In this document: in pieces, positions 25,234 to 34,503 of the stretch | Position numbering within the stretch: position 1 is the first letter of the stretch | Layout: every line of letters begins with the position of its first letter | Assembly: GCA_963796675.1 (NCBI GenBank) | Contig: CAWCMS010000002.1 | Coordinates: 992,001-1,056,000, forward strand | Reading direction: 5' to 3' | Length of the DNA stretch: 64,000 bases | DNA from: CAWCDJ01 sp963796675 | GTDB taxonomy: Bacteria > Acidobacteriota > Terriglobia > Bryobacterales > Bryobacteraceae | The notes under the pieces: generated by a model | Databases searched by the model: none | The model's input: only the letters and a program-made list of their open reading frames with translations | Told to the model about the DNA's origin: nothing | Made by a program: the position numbers and the translations under genes

Positions 25234-26859
25234 TCAGTACGCGGGCATCGCTCCAAGCAGATGGAGCCCGATGGTCGCCGCGGTTCGCAGGGGCCGGAGC
25301 CTCGGCCCGGGAGGTTCGCAATACATCATCGCTTCGCCCGATGCCCTGGTGACCGTTACCGGCAGCACCGGCTGAATGCTGCTTTCGCCCGCCAGTTTCG
25401 GCATGAGACGCCCCTGCAACTGCGAGGCGAGATAGCTCAGGACATTGTTCTCCCAACTCAGCTGCGGCGCGATGATGAACCCGGACTTCCACCCGTCACC
25501 CGGCGTGAAGGGACGCGTCAGCACCGCGACCGGTATGAATTTCGGTACGTTGAGCTCCGGAATCAGAGCATTGCCGAAGGCATACATACCGATCGAGATG
25601 CTGTAGGTGGAAAGTTCGAGAATTCCCCTCCCCCAGGCCGGCAGACGCGAACTGATCGAGGCTTCGAGCGCCCCGCCGATACTCGTCGGACCAGCCGGTC
25701 CGGAGATGCTCCACCGGCCGCGCTTACGCTCGGAAACATGCACGGAGACGTTGGCGTAGCCGGTTTTCGGATCGGGCTGGACCACCACGTCCTTTTCCGT
25801 GATCTCTTCGAAACGCTCGGTACGATTCAGACGCGCCACGCTGGTCCTCAGCAATTGCTCGTCGAAGATGTCTCCTTCGGTCAGGATGAAGTTACTGCGC
25901 AGCGAGCTGTCCGAGAACTTGTGGTTGCCGTAAAACTCGATTCGTCCCACCCGATAGGGCCGCCCGAGATCCACCTTGGCCCCGTGCTCGTAATCGAAGT
26001 GCACGGTGAAATCGAGGATGCCCTTCTTCTGCGCCTCGCGCCGCTGCGCCAGCAGGTCCGAGCAGAGATGCTCCGGCATGTCGTATTTCTTGCCGGGATT
26101 GGCGATGATCGAAACCTGCGCGTTATGCCCGGTGATTTCGGGCTCGAGCGGCCTGACCTCGGCGTCGAGGTAGCCTTTCATCAGGTAGGAAGAGAGGATG
26201 CGGCCCGCGTCGGAATCGACCGAGTATTGGCTATAAGAGGGCATGAGCCGCCAGCCGTTCCAGACTCCCGGAATGCCCGGAAAGAGTCGAATCGGCTTCA
26301 GGGCTTTCAGTTGTTTGCGGGCACTTTGATCGCCCTCGATGTGGACCTCGGTCACTTTCGTGGAGTTGCCGATATCCACCTTGAGCGTCAGGTTGGCGAC
26401 GTGGTCGCCCACCGGGATGATCTGCGGGATAACCTTGGCCTCACCATAGCCGTGGGAAACCAACTGTTCCTGCGCCTGGTTGGCGATCTCCTGAGCCTTA
26501 TAGGGGTCGAGCAGCGTACCGTCCGGCACCTTCAACTGCACACCGTAGGTGTTCGGCACCAGCCGGACCTCGCGCAGCACGACCCTCGGTTTGGGGGTTA
26601 CCCGGAAGACGAGGCTGACGTCGTTGCCCGAACGCTGCTCTTCGACCCGGACGTCATCGAACCGACCGAGATTCCACAGGTATTTCACGTCCTTGCGGAC
26701 GGTCACCTCGTCGTACGGATGGCCCACCTGTGTCGACAGCGACACCTCGAGGGTGGTACCGGGTACTGCCACGGAGGAAACGGTGGGTGCCGGTTCTTCA
26801 GCGTAAACGGATGAAATTAAAAGGAATATGAGGGCCCAGGGAATACTCTTGCGGAACAT
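25234..26859 (-). CDS. BamA/TamA-related POTRA protein with shortened C-terminal region
   Basis: 541-residue secreted protein with a signal peptide (MFRKSIPWALIFLLISSVYA). Residues about 25-390 contain four POTRA-like modules, each with a strand, two helices and two strands: YDEVTVRKDVKYLWNLGRFDDVRVEE, LVSHGYGEAKVI, ILSSYLMKGYLDAEVRP and RIEFYGNHKFSDSSLRSNFIL. The last ~150 residues have amphipathic strands (ILELSTYSISIGMYAFG) but are far too few for the 16-strand Omp85 barrel. The function is likely outer-membrane protein handling. It is divergent from the giant glycosyltransferase; the 45-base gap suggests a shared control region. Confidence 0.75.
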   Translation of the reverse strand: MFRKSIPWALIFLLISSVYAEEPAPTVSSVAVPGTTLEVSLSTQVGHPYDEVTVRKDVKYLWNLGRFDDVRVEEQRSGNDVSLVFRVTPKPRVVLREVRLVPNTYGVQLKVPDGTLLDPYKAQEIANQAQEQLVSHGYGEAKVIPQIIPVGDHVANLTLKVDIGNSTKVTEVHIEGDQSARKQLKALKPIRLFPGIPGVWNGWRLMPSYSQYSVDSDAGRILSSYLMKGYLDAEVRPLEPEITGHNAQVSIIANPGKKYDMPEHLCSDLLAQRREAQKKGILDFTVHFDYEHGAKVDLGRPYRVGRIEFYGNHKFSDSSLRSNFILTEGDIFDEQLLRTSVARLNRTERFEEITEKDVVVQPDPKTGYANVSVHVSERKRGRWSISGPAGPTSIGGALEASISSRLPAWGRGILELSTYSISIGMYAFGNALIPELNVPKFIPVAVLTRPFTPGDGWKSGFIIAPQLSWENNVLSYLASQLQGRLMPKLAGESSIQPVLPVTVTRASGEAMMYCEPPGPRLRPLRTAATIGLHLLGAMPAY

Positions 26860-26904
26860 GTAAGCCTACCTGATTGCAACCGCGGGGCCAACATGTTGTA
26901 GTTG

Positions 26905-29900
26905 ATGTATCCGAACCAGAACATGACCAGCGACCAACCCATCCGGCTGGCGGTAGTGATCCCTGCGTATAAGCCATCGGCCGGGCTAATTGGCCTGGTT
27001 CGAACACTATCGGAAACGGAACTGCCCGCTATTGTGATTGTAGACGATGGCAGCGGGCCGGAATTCCGCGAGGTGTTTCAGCAGGTTTCCGCTCTCCCCC
27101 GCGTCGAGGTGTTGCGGCACGCCGTCAATCTCGGAAAAGGGGCCGCCCTCAAGACGGCTTTCAATCACGTTCTGTGCGCCTACCCGGACCTGACCGGCGT
27201 GGTCACCGCCGATGCCGACGGACAGCATCACCCACAGGATATCCGCCGGGTGGCCGAGAAACTCCTGGAGCGGCCGGACGCTTTGGTTCTCGGAAGCCGC
27301 CAGTTTGAAGGGGACGTCCCCTTCCGCAGCCGCATCGGCAACGTCGCCACCCGCGGCGTGATGCACGCGCTACTGGGGCGGAAACTCACCGACACGCAGA
27401 CCGGGCTGCGCGGCATTCCCGCCGAACTGCTGCCGCGGCTTCTCAAGATCGAATCGCGCGGCTACGAGTTCGAGCTCGAAATGCTGATCGCCGCGCACCA
27501 CCTGGAAATCCCCATCGTCGAAGAGCCGATCAAGACCATCTACGAGGCCGGCAATTCGTCGTCGCACTTCAACCCGATTGTCGACTCGATGAAGATTTAC
27601 TTCGTCCTGCTGCGCTTCGGATCGGTATCGATGATCACGGCGGTGCTCGACAATCTCATCTTCTACCTGGCGTACCGGCGGACCGGGCACGTGCTGGCCG
27701 CGCAGATTCTGGCACGCGTCTTCGCCGTCAGCTTCAACTATTCGATGGTCCGGCGTTCGGTGTTCTATTCACGGCAGAGACATTACGCGGTACTGCCGAA
27801 ATACCTGGGTCTCGTACTGGCCAGCGGCACCGCTTCCTATGCCGGGATCCGCTGGCTGACCGCGAGTTTCGCAATCGGCGCCGTGGCCGCCAAGCTCCTC
27901 GTCGAGACGCTGCTGTTCTTCCTCAACTTCGCGGTGCAGCGCGTCTTCATTTTCAAACCTCAGGAAAATGTGGTCGATCACGGCCCGCGCCCGCCCCTGA
28001 ACCGTTTCGCGGTGCTGGTCGCCGTGTTGCTGGCCGCGCTGGTGGGCCTCGAAATCTGGGCGTTCCGCACTGGCCACCTGTTCCTCCAGGAGATCTGGCA
28101 CGCCGCAGGAGAGCGCCGCTTCCTGCGCTACCTCGGGGCTTACCTGGTGCTGGCCGCGCCGCTTCTCCTGATGGTGCCCTGGAGCTTCACCGCCTTCATG
28201 ATGGCGGCGGTCCTCATCCTCACGGTAATTTCGGTGGGACCGCTGCCGGTCGCGGCGGCCGGATTCTTCCTGATTTCCGCAGGCGCGCTGGGCACGCTGC
28301 TGATGGGCCGCCGCCGCGCAGGTTCCTTGTGCGTCACGCTACTGGGCACCGGTGCGTACGTGTTCCTCATGATGCTCGCGGCACGGCTTCCCGTGAATTA
28401 CACGGCGGTATGGGCCGTGGTGCTGGCGATCCCCATCGCGCTCGATGCCCGCGGTGTCCGCGACCGCCTGGGCCAATGGATCGAGGCCCTGCGCCGCGCG
28501 GAGCTTCGATCGGTGGAGGAACGGATCGGCTTTGCGCTGCTGCTTTTCGTGCTGCTCGCGCAGTGGTTGGTGGTGCTCAAACCGGAGATCGGCACCGACG
28601 CGCTGGCGATGCACCTGGCCATCCCCATGAACATCGCGGCCAACCACCGGATGACCTACGAACCAGTGCGCTTCCTTTGGGCAGTAATGCCGATGGGAGC
28701 CGACTGGGCCTACTCCATCGTCTACCTGCTGGGCGGAGAATATGCGGCGCATCTGCTGAACTTTGCGATGCTCGCGATCATCGCCGGGCTGATTTACCAG
28801 GGCGCGAGACGCTGGACTCCGGCAGGTGCCGCCTGGCTGCTGGCCGCGTCGTTTGTGGCTACTCCTCTGGTGCAGTTCGTCACCGGCTCGCTATTCGTTG
28901 AAAACTTTCTGGCAGCGATGATCGTGGGAACGCTGACGGCCTTCTGGCAATTCAGCGACACCGGAGACCGGCGCTACCTGTTCGCGGGAATCGCACTGGC
29001 GGGCACTGCGATTACCACCAAGCTGGGCTCCCTGGCGTTCCTGATCTTTGTGTTGCCGTTTGCGGCGGCCGAGATCCGCCGGCACTGGAAGAAACTCGGC
29101 CGCAGTCCGGCGCTGACCTGCGCTGCCGCGGTTGTGCTGCTGGCAGCACTGGCAGCGCCGACTTATGTGATCGCCTGGGCTAAAACCGGCAACCCCGTGT
29201 TTCCCTTCGAGAACCAGAAATTTCACTCGCCGCTGCTCGATCCCACCGTCAGCCTGAACGACGCCCGCTTCCGCATTCCGGTCACCTGGAATACGCTCTA
29301 CGCGCTGACTTTTCACAGCAGCCTCACGTATGAAGGACAGGATGGATCGTTCGGCTTTCAATACCTGATTTTCCTTCCGCTGGCGTTGGCGGGCCTCTAC
29401 GCGGTCAAGTCCCGCCGTATTGTGTCCTCAGCCGCGGCCGTGGCCCTGGGCGGAATGACCGTGGTGATGCTGTCGCAGCCGAATCTGCGGTATCTTTATC
29501 CCGCCATGCCACTTGCTACGATTGCCTTCGCCGCGCTGGCCGGCTGGGCCTTCGAGCGCCAGCGCTGGCTCTATCGGCTCCTGATCGCCAGCCTGTTCGC
29601 ATGCACCGCCCTCAATGTGTGGTTCCTGCCTTCGTCGAGCTACTACCATAAGGACTTCTGCCTCAAATCCCCGTTTTCACGTGCCGAAAAGGAGAGCTAC
29701 CTGGAGGAGAACGGAGCGATCCGTAAGATCATCGAATGGCAAGACCGCGAGCATCCGAACAGCGGCGTGCTGCTCGCGAACGACAACGAGATCGCCGGCC
29801 TCGAGGGCGTCGTCTACGAAAATCACTGGCACCAGTACCCGACTGTAGCCAGGCTGCAGCAAGCGTTCAGCGTGGATGCGGTATTCCGACTGCTGCGAAG

Positions 29901-30474
29901 CTGGAACGTAAGCTACATCATCGCCAATAAGCCGGACCCGAACAATCCCCTGCATCCGGAGCCTCTGCGGAAACTGATGGCGATCTGTTCCGTGCCCGAG
30001 TACGAAGTGGGCGACATCTACCTCGCGCGTCTGATGCCCGATTGCGACGAACACGCTCCACGAGTCCTGAGCGCCCCGCCCCTCGTGGCTCAGCCAGGCT
30101 TCTATGACGACATCGACCCCGCGCTGCTTTACCGCGGCGACTGGGATCACGACGGCAGTTTTCGCGAACCCGATGCCCAGACCATCAGCTATATCGCCGT
30201 GCCTGGCGCCGAAGTCTCCATTGCGTTCGAGGGCTCCGCGCTGTTTTATCTATACACCAAGGCCCCCAATCGCGGCATCGCGGAGGTTCTCATCGACGGC
30301 AAGAGCCAGGGCACGGTGGATCTGTACGCGCCCGACGTCCGATGGCAGCAGCGGACGAAGTTCTGCTGCTTCGTGCCGGGGAAGCACGTCGCGGTCGTCC
30401 GGGTCACGGGCCTGTACAACCCGAAGTCGACCGGCAAGTTCGTCGACCTGGATTCGTTCTTCGTGCTCCGCTGA
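26905..30474 (+). CDS. GT2 - GtrA-like - GT-C fusion glycosyltransferase
   Basis: 1189-residue membrane protein with three parts. Residues about 10-235 are a cytosolic GT2 domain (IPAYKPSAGLIGLVRTLSE, DDGSGPEF, GVVTADADGQHHPQD as the DXD, DTQTGLRGIP). About 235-360 is a GtrA-like four-helix segment (SMITAVLDNLIFYLAYRRTG, VSFNYSMVRRSVFYSR). About 370-1000 is a multi-helix GT-C/PMT-like region, followed by a soluble beta-rich end. Such domains separately make and flip polyprenyl-phosphate sugars and transfer the sugar outside, so a single-chain pathway is possible. Start at ATG 26905 is not well supported by an RBS; TTG 26902 and ATG 26923 are alternatives. Confidence 0.85.
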   Translation: MYPNQNMTSDQPIRLAVVIPAYKPSAGLIGLVRTLSETELPAIVIVDDGSGPEFREVFQQVSALPRVEVLRHAVNLGKGAALKTAFNHVLCAYPDLTGVVTADADGQHHPQDIRRVAEKLLERPDALVLGSRQFEGDVPFRSRIGNVATRGVMHALLGRKLTDTQTGLRGIPAELLPRLLKIESRGYEFELEMLIAAHHLEIPIVEEPIKTIYEAGNSSSHFNPIVDSMKIYFVLLRFGSVSMITAVLDNLIFYLAYRRTGHVLAAQILARVFAVSFNYSMVRRSVFYSRQRHYAVLPKYLGLVLASGTASYAGIRWLTASFAIGAVAAKLLVETLLFFLNFAVQRVFIFKPQENVVDHGPRPPLNRFAVLVAVLLAALVGLEIWAFRTGHLFLQEIWHAAGERRFLRYLGAYLVLAAPLLLMVPWSFTAFMMAAVLILTVISVGPLPVAAAGFFLISAGALGTLLMGRRRAGSLCVTLLGTGAYVFLMMLAARLPVNYTAVWAVVLAIPIALDARGVRDRLGQWIEALRRAELRSVEERIGFALLLFVLLAQWLVVLKPEIGTDALAMHLAIPMNIAANHRMTYEPVRFLWAVMPMGADWAYSIVYLLGGEYAAHLLNFAMLAIIAGLIYQGARRWTPAGAAWLLAASFVATPLVQFVTGSLFVENFLAAMIVGTLTAFWQFSDTGDRRYLFAGIALAGTAITTKLGSLAFLIFVLPFAAAEIRRHWKKLGRSPALTCAAAVVLLAALAAPTYVIAWAKTGNPVFPFENQKFHSPLLDPTVSLNDARFRIPVTWNTLYALTFHSSLTYEGQDGSFGFQYLIFLPLALAGLYAVKSRRIVSSAAAVALGGMTVVMLSQPNLRYLYPAMPLATIAFAALAGWAFERQRWLYRLLIASLFACTALNVWFLPSSSYYHKDFCLKSPFSRAEKESYLEENGAIRKIIEWQDREHPNSGVLLANDNEIAGLEGVVYENHWHQYPTVARLQQAFSVDAVFRLLRSWNVSYIIANKPDPNNPLHPEPLRKLMAICSVPEYEVGDIYLARLMPDCDEHAPRVLSAPPLVAQPGFYDDIDPALLYRGDWDHDGSFREPDAQTISYIAVPGAEVSIAFEGSALFYLYTKAPNRGIAEVLIDGKSQGTVDLYAPDVRWQQRTKFCCFVPGKHVAVVRVTGLYNPKSTGKFVDLDSFFVLR

Positions 30475-30585
30475 TCTTGCTGCGCGCGGCGACGCGACGG
30501 CTGTCTCATGGCTGGATGCCAGCTCGCGCCGGCCGGGAGGCCCGCGCCACCTGGACCGCGCACGATTCGGAAAGCCGTCGGCGTA

Positions 30586-31431
30586 CTAGTGGGTCATCGC
30601 GTAGACGATGTAGTTCACGCCGATGCGGATGCCTAGCGCCGAAAACTTCTCGGGATAGTTCGGATCGTCGGCGTTCTCCCAGGAATCGCCCAGGTCCATG
30701 TTGTGACAGATCGCGACCATCAGGCGGCCGTGGTCGTCATAGATCCCGCGAAAGTGCGCACCGCTTCCGCCCTGATAGCACTTTTCGCATATCGAATGGC
30801 TGCGGATGTACTGCGCGCCCGGTACCTGGTAGCGCTGCTCGAGATCGAAGACCGTGTGAAAGATCGCCGAGCGATCGTCCAGATCGACGATCGGCCGCTC
30901 CGGGAAGACCTTCTTCATGGTGAAGAGGAATACCTGCCACTCATCGTCGCCGTGAAAGTCGTCGCACATGAAGAAGCCGCCGCGCAGCAGGTACTCGCGG
31001 AATTTCGCGATCTGCGAATCGGTCAGCTCCCAGTGGCCGGTCTCCACCGCGTAAAGCCACGGATAGTTGAACACGTCATCGTCCGTATCCAGGTTGATTG
31101 GCTGCTCTACCGATCGCACCTGAAGTCGGGTAAGACGGCGCAGCGCGGCGGAAAGGTGGCGGTCCGAACGCGGGTAATCGATGGTCCAGTTGGTATTGCC
31201 TTCGCGCCAATCGAAGCCGCGCCGGTACTCCGATTGCCAGTCGATGCGGAAATGCGTGCTGGGATACATCAGGCGCGCGAAGGTCCACTCACCGGGCACC
31301 TGGTAATCCGGGGGAATGGGAAAATTGTTGTACTCCCAAGCCGGGTACTCCCGGAAGGGCTTCTGGGCGAAGAGCGTACAAACCAAAACGACACTCCCCG
31401 CCGCCAGGGCAAGAAACCGGCCGCGCCTCAT
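30586..31431 (-). CDS. DUF4159 domain protein, exported
   Basis: 281-residue protein with a signal peptide (MRRGRFLALAAGSVVLVCTLFA). The rest matches DUF4159 closely: FTFARLMYPS-type opening (WTFARLMYPSTHFR), NWTIDYPRSDRHL, FNYPWLYAVETGHWELTD, LREYLLRGGFFMCDDFHGD and HNMDLGDSWENADDPNYPE. The FMCDDFHG and YAVETG segments are the glutamine-amidotransferase-like core of the family. Relatives sit in aerotolerance and surface-related operons, but there is no known activity. It is the last gene of a four-gene minus-strand cluster starting at the acetamidase. Confidence 0.88.
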   Translation of the reverse strand: MRRGRFLALAAGSVVLVCTLFAQKPFREYPAWEYNNFPIPPDYQVPGEWTFARLMYPSTHFRIDWQSEYRRGFDWREGNTNWTIDYPRSDRHLSAALRRLTRLQVRSVEQPINLDTDDDVFNYPWLYAVETGHWELTDSQIAKFREYLLRGGFFMCDDFHGDDEWQVFLFTMKKVFPERPIVDLDDRSAIFHTVFDLEQRYQVPGAQYIRSHSICEKCYQGGSGAHFRGIYDDHGRLMVAICHNMDLGDSWENADDPNYPEKFSALGIRIGVNYIVYAMTH

Positions 31432-31460
31432 CTACTCTTCAGTATAGGCGGTCTTCGCTC

Positions 31461-32849
31461 CTACTCCTGCGCGCGCCGCCGAACGAAAGTGACAGCCTTC
31501 AGAGTCTGTGGCATATCGGCCAGAACGTAGCCCATCACTGCCAGGCTGGCCAGGTTCTTGCGAAAATCTTCCGGGTCCACCTTGTCAAGCGTATCGGCTT
31601 CGGTATGGTGCCAGTCGAAATAATGCGCGCCGGTGGTGCGTTCGCTGAGTCCGGGTACGCCGTCGCGCATCAAGGGACCAATGTCGGAGCCTCCGCCGCC
31701 GCCCGTGATTTCGCCGGCGCCCACGCGATCGAGCAGCGCGCCGATCTGCTTCAAAACTCCCATCGACGCCTCATCCACGCTCGCGCCGTAGCCGCGGGGA
31801 GTCTCGGCGCCGCCATCCATCTCGATTGCGGCCACCTGCTGCGAGATGCCATCGCCGATCCAGGCGCGGTAAGCCTCGCCGCCGCGTCCGCCGTTCTCCT
31901 CGTTCACCCAGAAGGCCACCCGGATGGTCCGCTCCGGCTGCAATCCCAATTTCTTCATCAGCGACAGCGCCTGGAGACACGCCATGATCGACGCGCCATC
32001 GTCCTGCGCGCCCTGGCCGACGTCCCAGGAATCGATATGGCCGCCCATCACCACCACCTGCTCGGGATGGGTGCGGCCCGGAATCTCGCCGATCACGTCG
32101 CCGCTATCGGCATCCGGCAGCATGTGCGCGCCCATCTCCAGATGAACTTTCACGGGGACGCCGTCGGCAGTCAAGCGTGCCAGCATCATGGCGTCCTCGG
32201 GCGAAATCGCGGCCGCCGGAATCTTGGGCTGGCTCTCGTCGTAGTTCATCTCGCCGGTGTGCGGAATCTGCATTGCGAGAGGCGTGGCCGATCGCACCAG
32301 GACGGCCACCGCGCCGTAGGCCGCCGCGCGAGAAGCTCCCGTCGCGCGATAGACGCGAGTGGGTCCGTAGCCGCGATACTCTTCGTTATAGACAACGATC
32401 TTGCCTTGAATCTTTTCCTGGCCGAGCTTGGCGAGTTCGTTGAAGTCGGAGACCGTCACCACTTCCGCGGTGATTCCGCCGGCCGGCGTCCCGATGCTCA
32501 TCCCCAGTCCGAGCATATGGAGCGGCTTGTCCAGCGGTTCCAGCATGCGGGCCGATTCGGCGCCACGCACCCAATGGGGCACTTTGGCCGGGATCACCCG
32601 GACATTCTCGAGTCCCGCGGCCTTCATCTGCTCCACCGACCATGCGATCGCCTTCTCCAGCCCCACAGACCCGCTCAGGCGGCTGCCGATGCGGTAGCAG
32701 AGGTACGTGAGCCGGTTGTAGCCCTCGGTATCCGACATCGCGGCGTCGATCAGCTTGTTGGCTGTACCGCGGTACTGCTCCGTGAGGGTTCCTTCGGCGG
32801 CCAGACAAACAGACGAGGCCGCCAGCAAAAGCGCGCACAGGGTTCGCAT
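31461..32849 (-). CDS. M28-family metallopeptidase with PA domain, exported
   Basis: 462-residue exported peptidase; start 32849 gives the signal peptide MRTLCALLLAASSVCLAAE, while the frame stays open to 32915. Residues about 120-230 resemble a PA insertion (KIVVYNEEYRGYGPT). The zinc residues of the M28 core are visible: GGHIDSWDVGQGAQDDGAS (His, Asp), NEENGGRGG (catalytic Glu pair), and a C-terminal HHTEADTLDKVD (His). It probably trims peptides or dipeptides outside the cytoplasm. Downstream of a methyltransferase and amidase in one operon. Confidence 0.9.
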   Translation of the reverse strand: MRTLCALLLAASSVCLAAEGTLTEQYRGTANKLIDAAMSDTEGYNRLTYLCYRIGSRLSGSVGLEKAIAWSVEQMKAAGLENVRVIPAKVPHWVRGAESARMLEPLDKPLHMLGLGMSIGTPAGGITAEVVTVSDFNELAKLGQEKIQGKIVVYNEEYRGYGPTRVYRATGASRAAAYGAVAVLVRSATPLAMQIPHTGEMNYDESQPKIPAAAISPEDAMMLARLTADGVPVKVHLEMGAHMLPDADSGDVIGEIPGRTHPEQVVVMGGHIDSWDVGQGAQDDGASIMACLQALSLMKKLGLQPERTIRVAFWVNEENGGRGGEAYRAWIGDGISQQVAAIEMDGGAETPRGYGASVDEASMGVLKQIGALLDRVGAGEITGGGGGSDIGPLMRDGVPGLSERTTGAHYFDWHHTEADTLDKVDPEDFRKNLASLAVMGYVLADMPQTLKAVTFVRRRAQE

Positions 32850-32859
32850 AGAGAAACCA

Positions 32860-33420
32860 CTATCGCACGAAGGGAAGATAAGCCGGAACTCTCTTTTGGT
32901 ATTCGTAAAACTCATTTCCGAAACGCGAAGCGAGCAGTTTGTCTTCCGTGCGGACGCGAATCTCCGTACCCGCCAGGAAGAGGAGCACGGAGGCCGCGCC
33001 CCACTGCCAGGGCGTACCGATCAGGATGGTGGCGAGCAGCATCGCCAGCAATCCTGAGTAGATCGGATGCCGGACAACGCCGTACGGTCCCGAGGTCACC
33101 AGCCGGTGATCGTGATACAGCCCCGCGTGAATGCGGAACTGTCTGCCGAGGTGCTTCACCGCCCCAAAAGACAATTGGATTCCGGCCGCTGCCGAAATCA
33201 GCGCCAGCGTAAAGCGCAAGGGCGCCACCGGCGCCTCAAGCGGTCCATGAATCAGGAAGGCGAGGAAGATGGCGGCGGTCTCGAACAGCAGTCCGAGGCG
33301 CGTAGGGCCGGCCACGGTAATGTGGGCCCGCTTCTGGCCGTGGGGCGCGAGGAATGCAAACGGGAAAAGCCAGCCCATCCACAACACGCCGATGACGATG
33401 TAGCAGAGAACGGAGTTCAC
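32860..33420 (-). CDS. Isoprenylcysteine-methyltransferase-like membrane protein
   Basis: 186-residue membrane protein with about five helices. The GPYGVVRHPIYSG and EIRVRTEDKLL segments are the SAM-binding signature of the ICMT/PEMT-like family of membrane methyltransferases. Bacterial members methylate lipids or small molecules; the substrate is unknown. It lies 4 bases after the amidase stop and 10 bases before the M28 peptidase start, so all are co-transcribed. Confidence 0.85.
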   Translation of the reverse strand: MNSVLCYIVIGVLWMGWLFPFAFLAPHGQKRAHITVAGPTRLGLLFETAAIFLAFLIHGPLEAPVAPLRFTLALISAAAGIQLSFGAVKHLGRQFRIHAGLYHDHRLVTSGPYGVVRHPIYSGLLAMLLATILIGTPWQWGAASVLLFLAGTEIRVRTEDKLLASRFGNEFYEYQKRVPAYLPFVR

Positions 33421-33424
33421 TGGT

Positions 33425-34423
33425 TCACCGGAAGATGCTCTTGGGGATCATCGCGTGGACGCCTTTGGTGCCGTCCACGGCCTCGGTGACATTGAAATCC
33501 ACGGCCGTGCTGCAGAGCATGTAGGCATCCTCGCGGGTCATGTGCTTCTCGGTCACCAGGAAGTCGATGGCCTCACGCACCGCCAGCTTCAGCGCTTCAT
33601 CGAGATCCGGGTCGAGCCCCATCGCAATGTAGTGCGTGGGCGTCTCGCCGCGGGGCCAGTTCAACTTCATGCCCTTGTGGAGGACGAACTCGAACGTCCC
33701 GCTGAGCGCCGTCTCGAGCGCCGTGATGTCGACCTCTCCATTGCCCTGCCCCGCATGGCCGTCGCCGACTTCGAACAGGGCGCCGGGCACGTGCACCGGG
33801 ATGAACAGGGAGGTGCCCGCCACCAGGTCTTTGTTATCGAGATTGCCCGCGTGGATACCCGGCGGCGCGCTGCTGATGCGGCCCGCGGCCTCGGGCGGCG
33901 CTACCCCCATGCTACCGAAGAAGGGATGCAGTGGGATCTCGATGTTGCTCGCGAAGTGAGCGACCATGCGCTCCTTGTCGAGCGGAATGATCTTGGTGCT
34001 TCCCTTGGCGAAATCGTCCGGGCCCAGCACGCCGCTGCGCGGGCTGAAGCTGTTATAGGCGTACGGAATCGAAAGGTCGATCTTGCGGATGCGGACTTCG
34101 AGCGCATCGCCCGGCTCGGCGCCATCGATGTAAATCGGACCGGTCAAGATGTGGCCGCCGGGCCCCTTGTCCTTCACCTCGTCGTAGATCGCGCGAAGTT
34201 CGGGCTGCACGTCCTCCGGCTTGACGCCTGCCGCCGCGAGTCGCGCCGGACTGTTAGTGATCATCGTCTGGATGACGACGGTATCGCCGGACTTGATGTG
34301 CAAGATCGGTTTCGCGGCCGACCAGTAGTAGCCCCACACTACAGTCGACGGCGAAGCCTTCAATTGATACTCGGCGCCCAAGGTGGGCGTGGCCACCAGG
34401 AGCAACACAGCGAGAGCCTTCAT
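33425..34423 (-). CDS. Acetamidase/formamidase family protein, exported
   Basis: 332-residue FmdA/AmdA-type amidase with a clear signal peptide (MKALAVLLLVATPTLGAEY). The family pattern is intact: a hydrophobic start of the core (STVVWGYYWSAAKP), GHILTGPIYIDGAEPGDALEVRI, FGSMGVAP, and GDGHAGQGNGEVDITALET, which carries the metal or active-site residues of the enzyme. Most members are cytosolic, so export is unusual. It heads the cluster of methyltransferase, M28 peptidase and DUF4159 genes. Confidence 0.88.
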   Translation of the reverse strand: MKALAVLLLVATPTLGAEYQLKASPSTVVWGYYWSAAKPILHIKSGDTVVIQTMITNSPARLAAAGVKPEDVQPELRAIYDEVKDKGPGGHILTGPIYIDGAEPGDALEVRIRKIDLSIPYAYNSFSPRSGVLGPDDFAKGSTKIIPLDKERMVAHFASNIEIPLHPFFGSMGVAPPEAAGRISSAPPGIHAGNLDNKDLVAGTSLFIPVHVPGALFEVGDGHAGQGNGEVDITALETALSGTFEFVLHKGMKLNWPRGETPTHYIAMGLDPDLDEALKLAVREAIDFLVTEKHMTREDAYMLCSTAVDFNVTEAVDGTKGVHAMIPKSIFR

Positions 34424-34503
34424 GTATCCTGCGATTCTACCGCAGCGTGGAAGCGCCCCGAGCGCGTGCGCCGGCTGTGGCGGCTGCGCCGGTCGCTGGG
34501 TCT

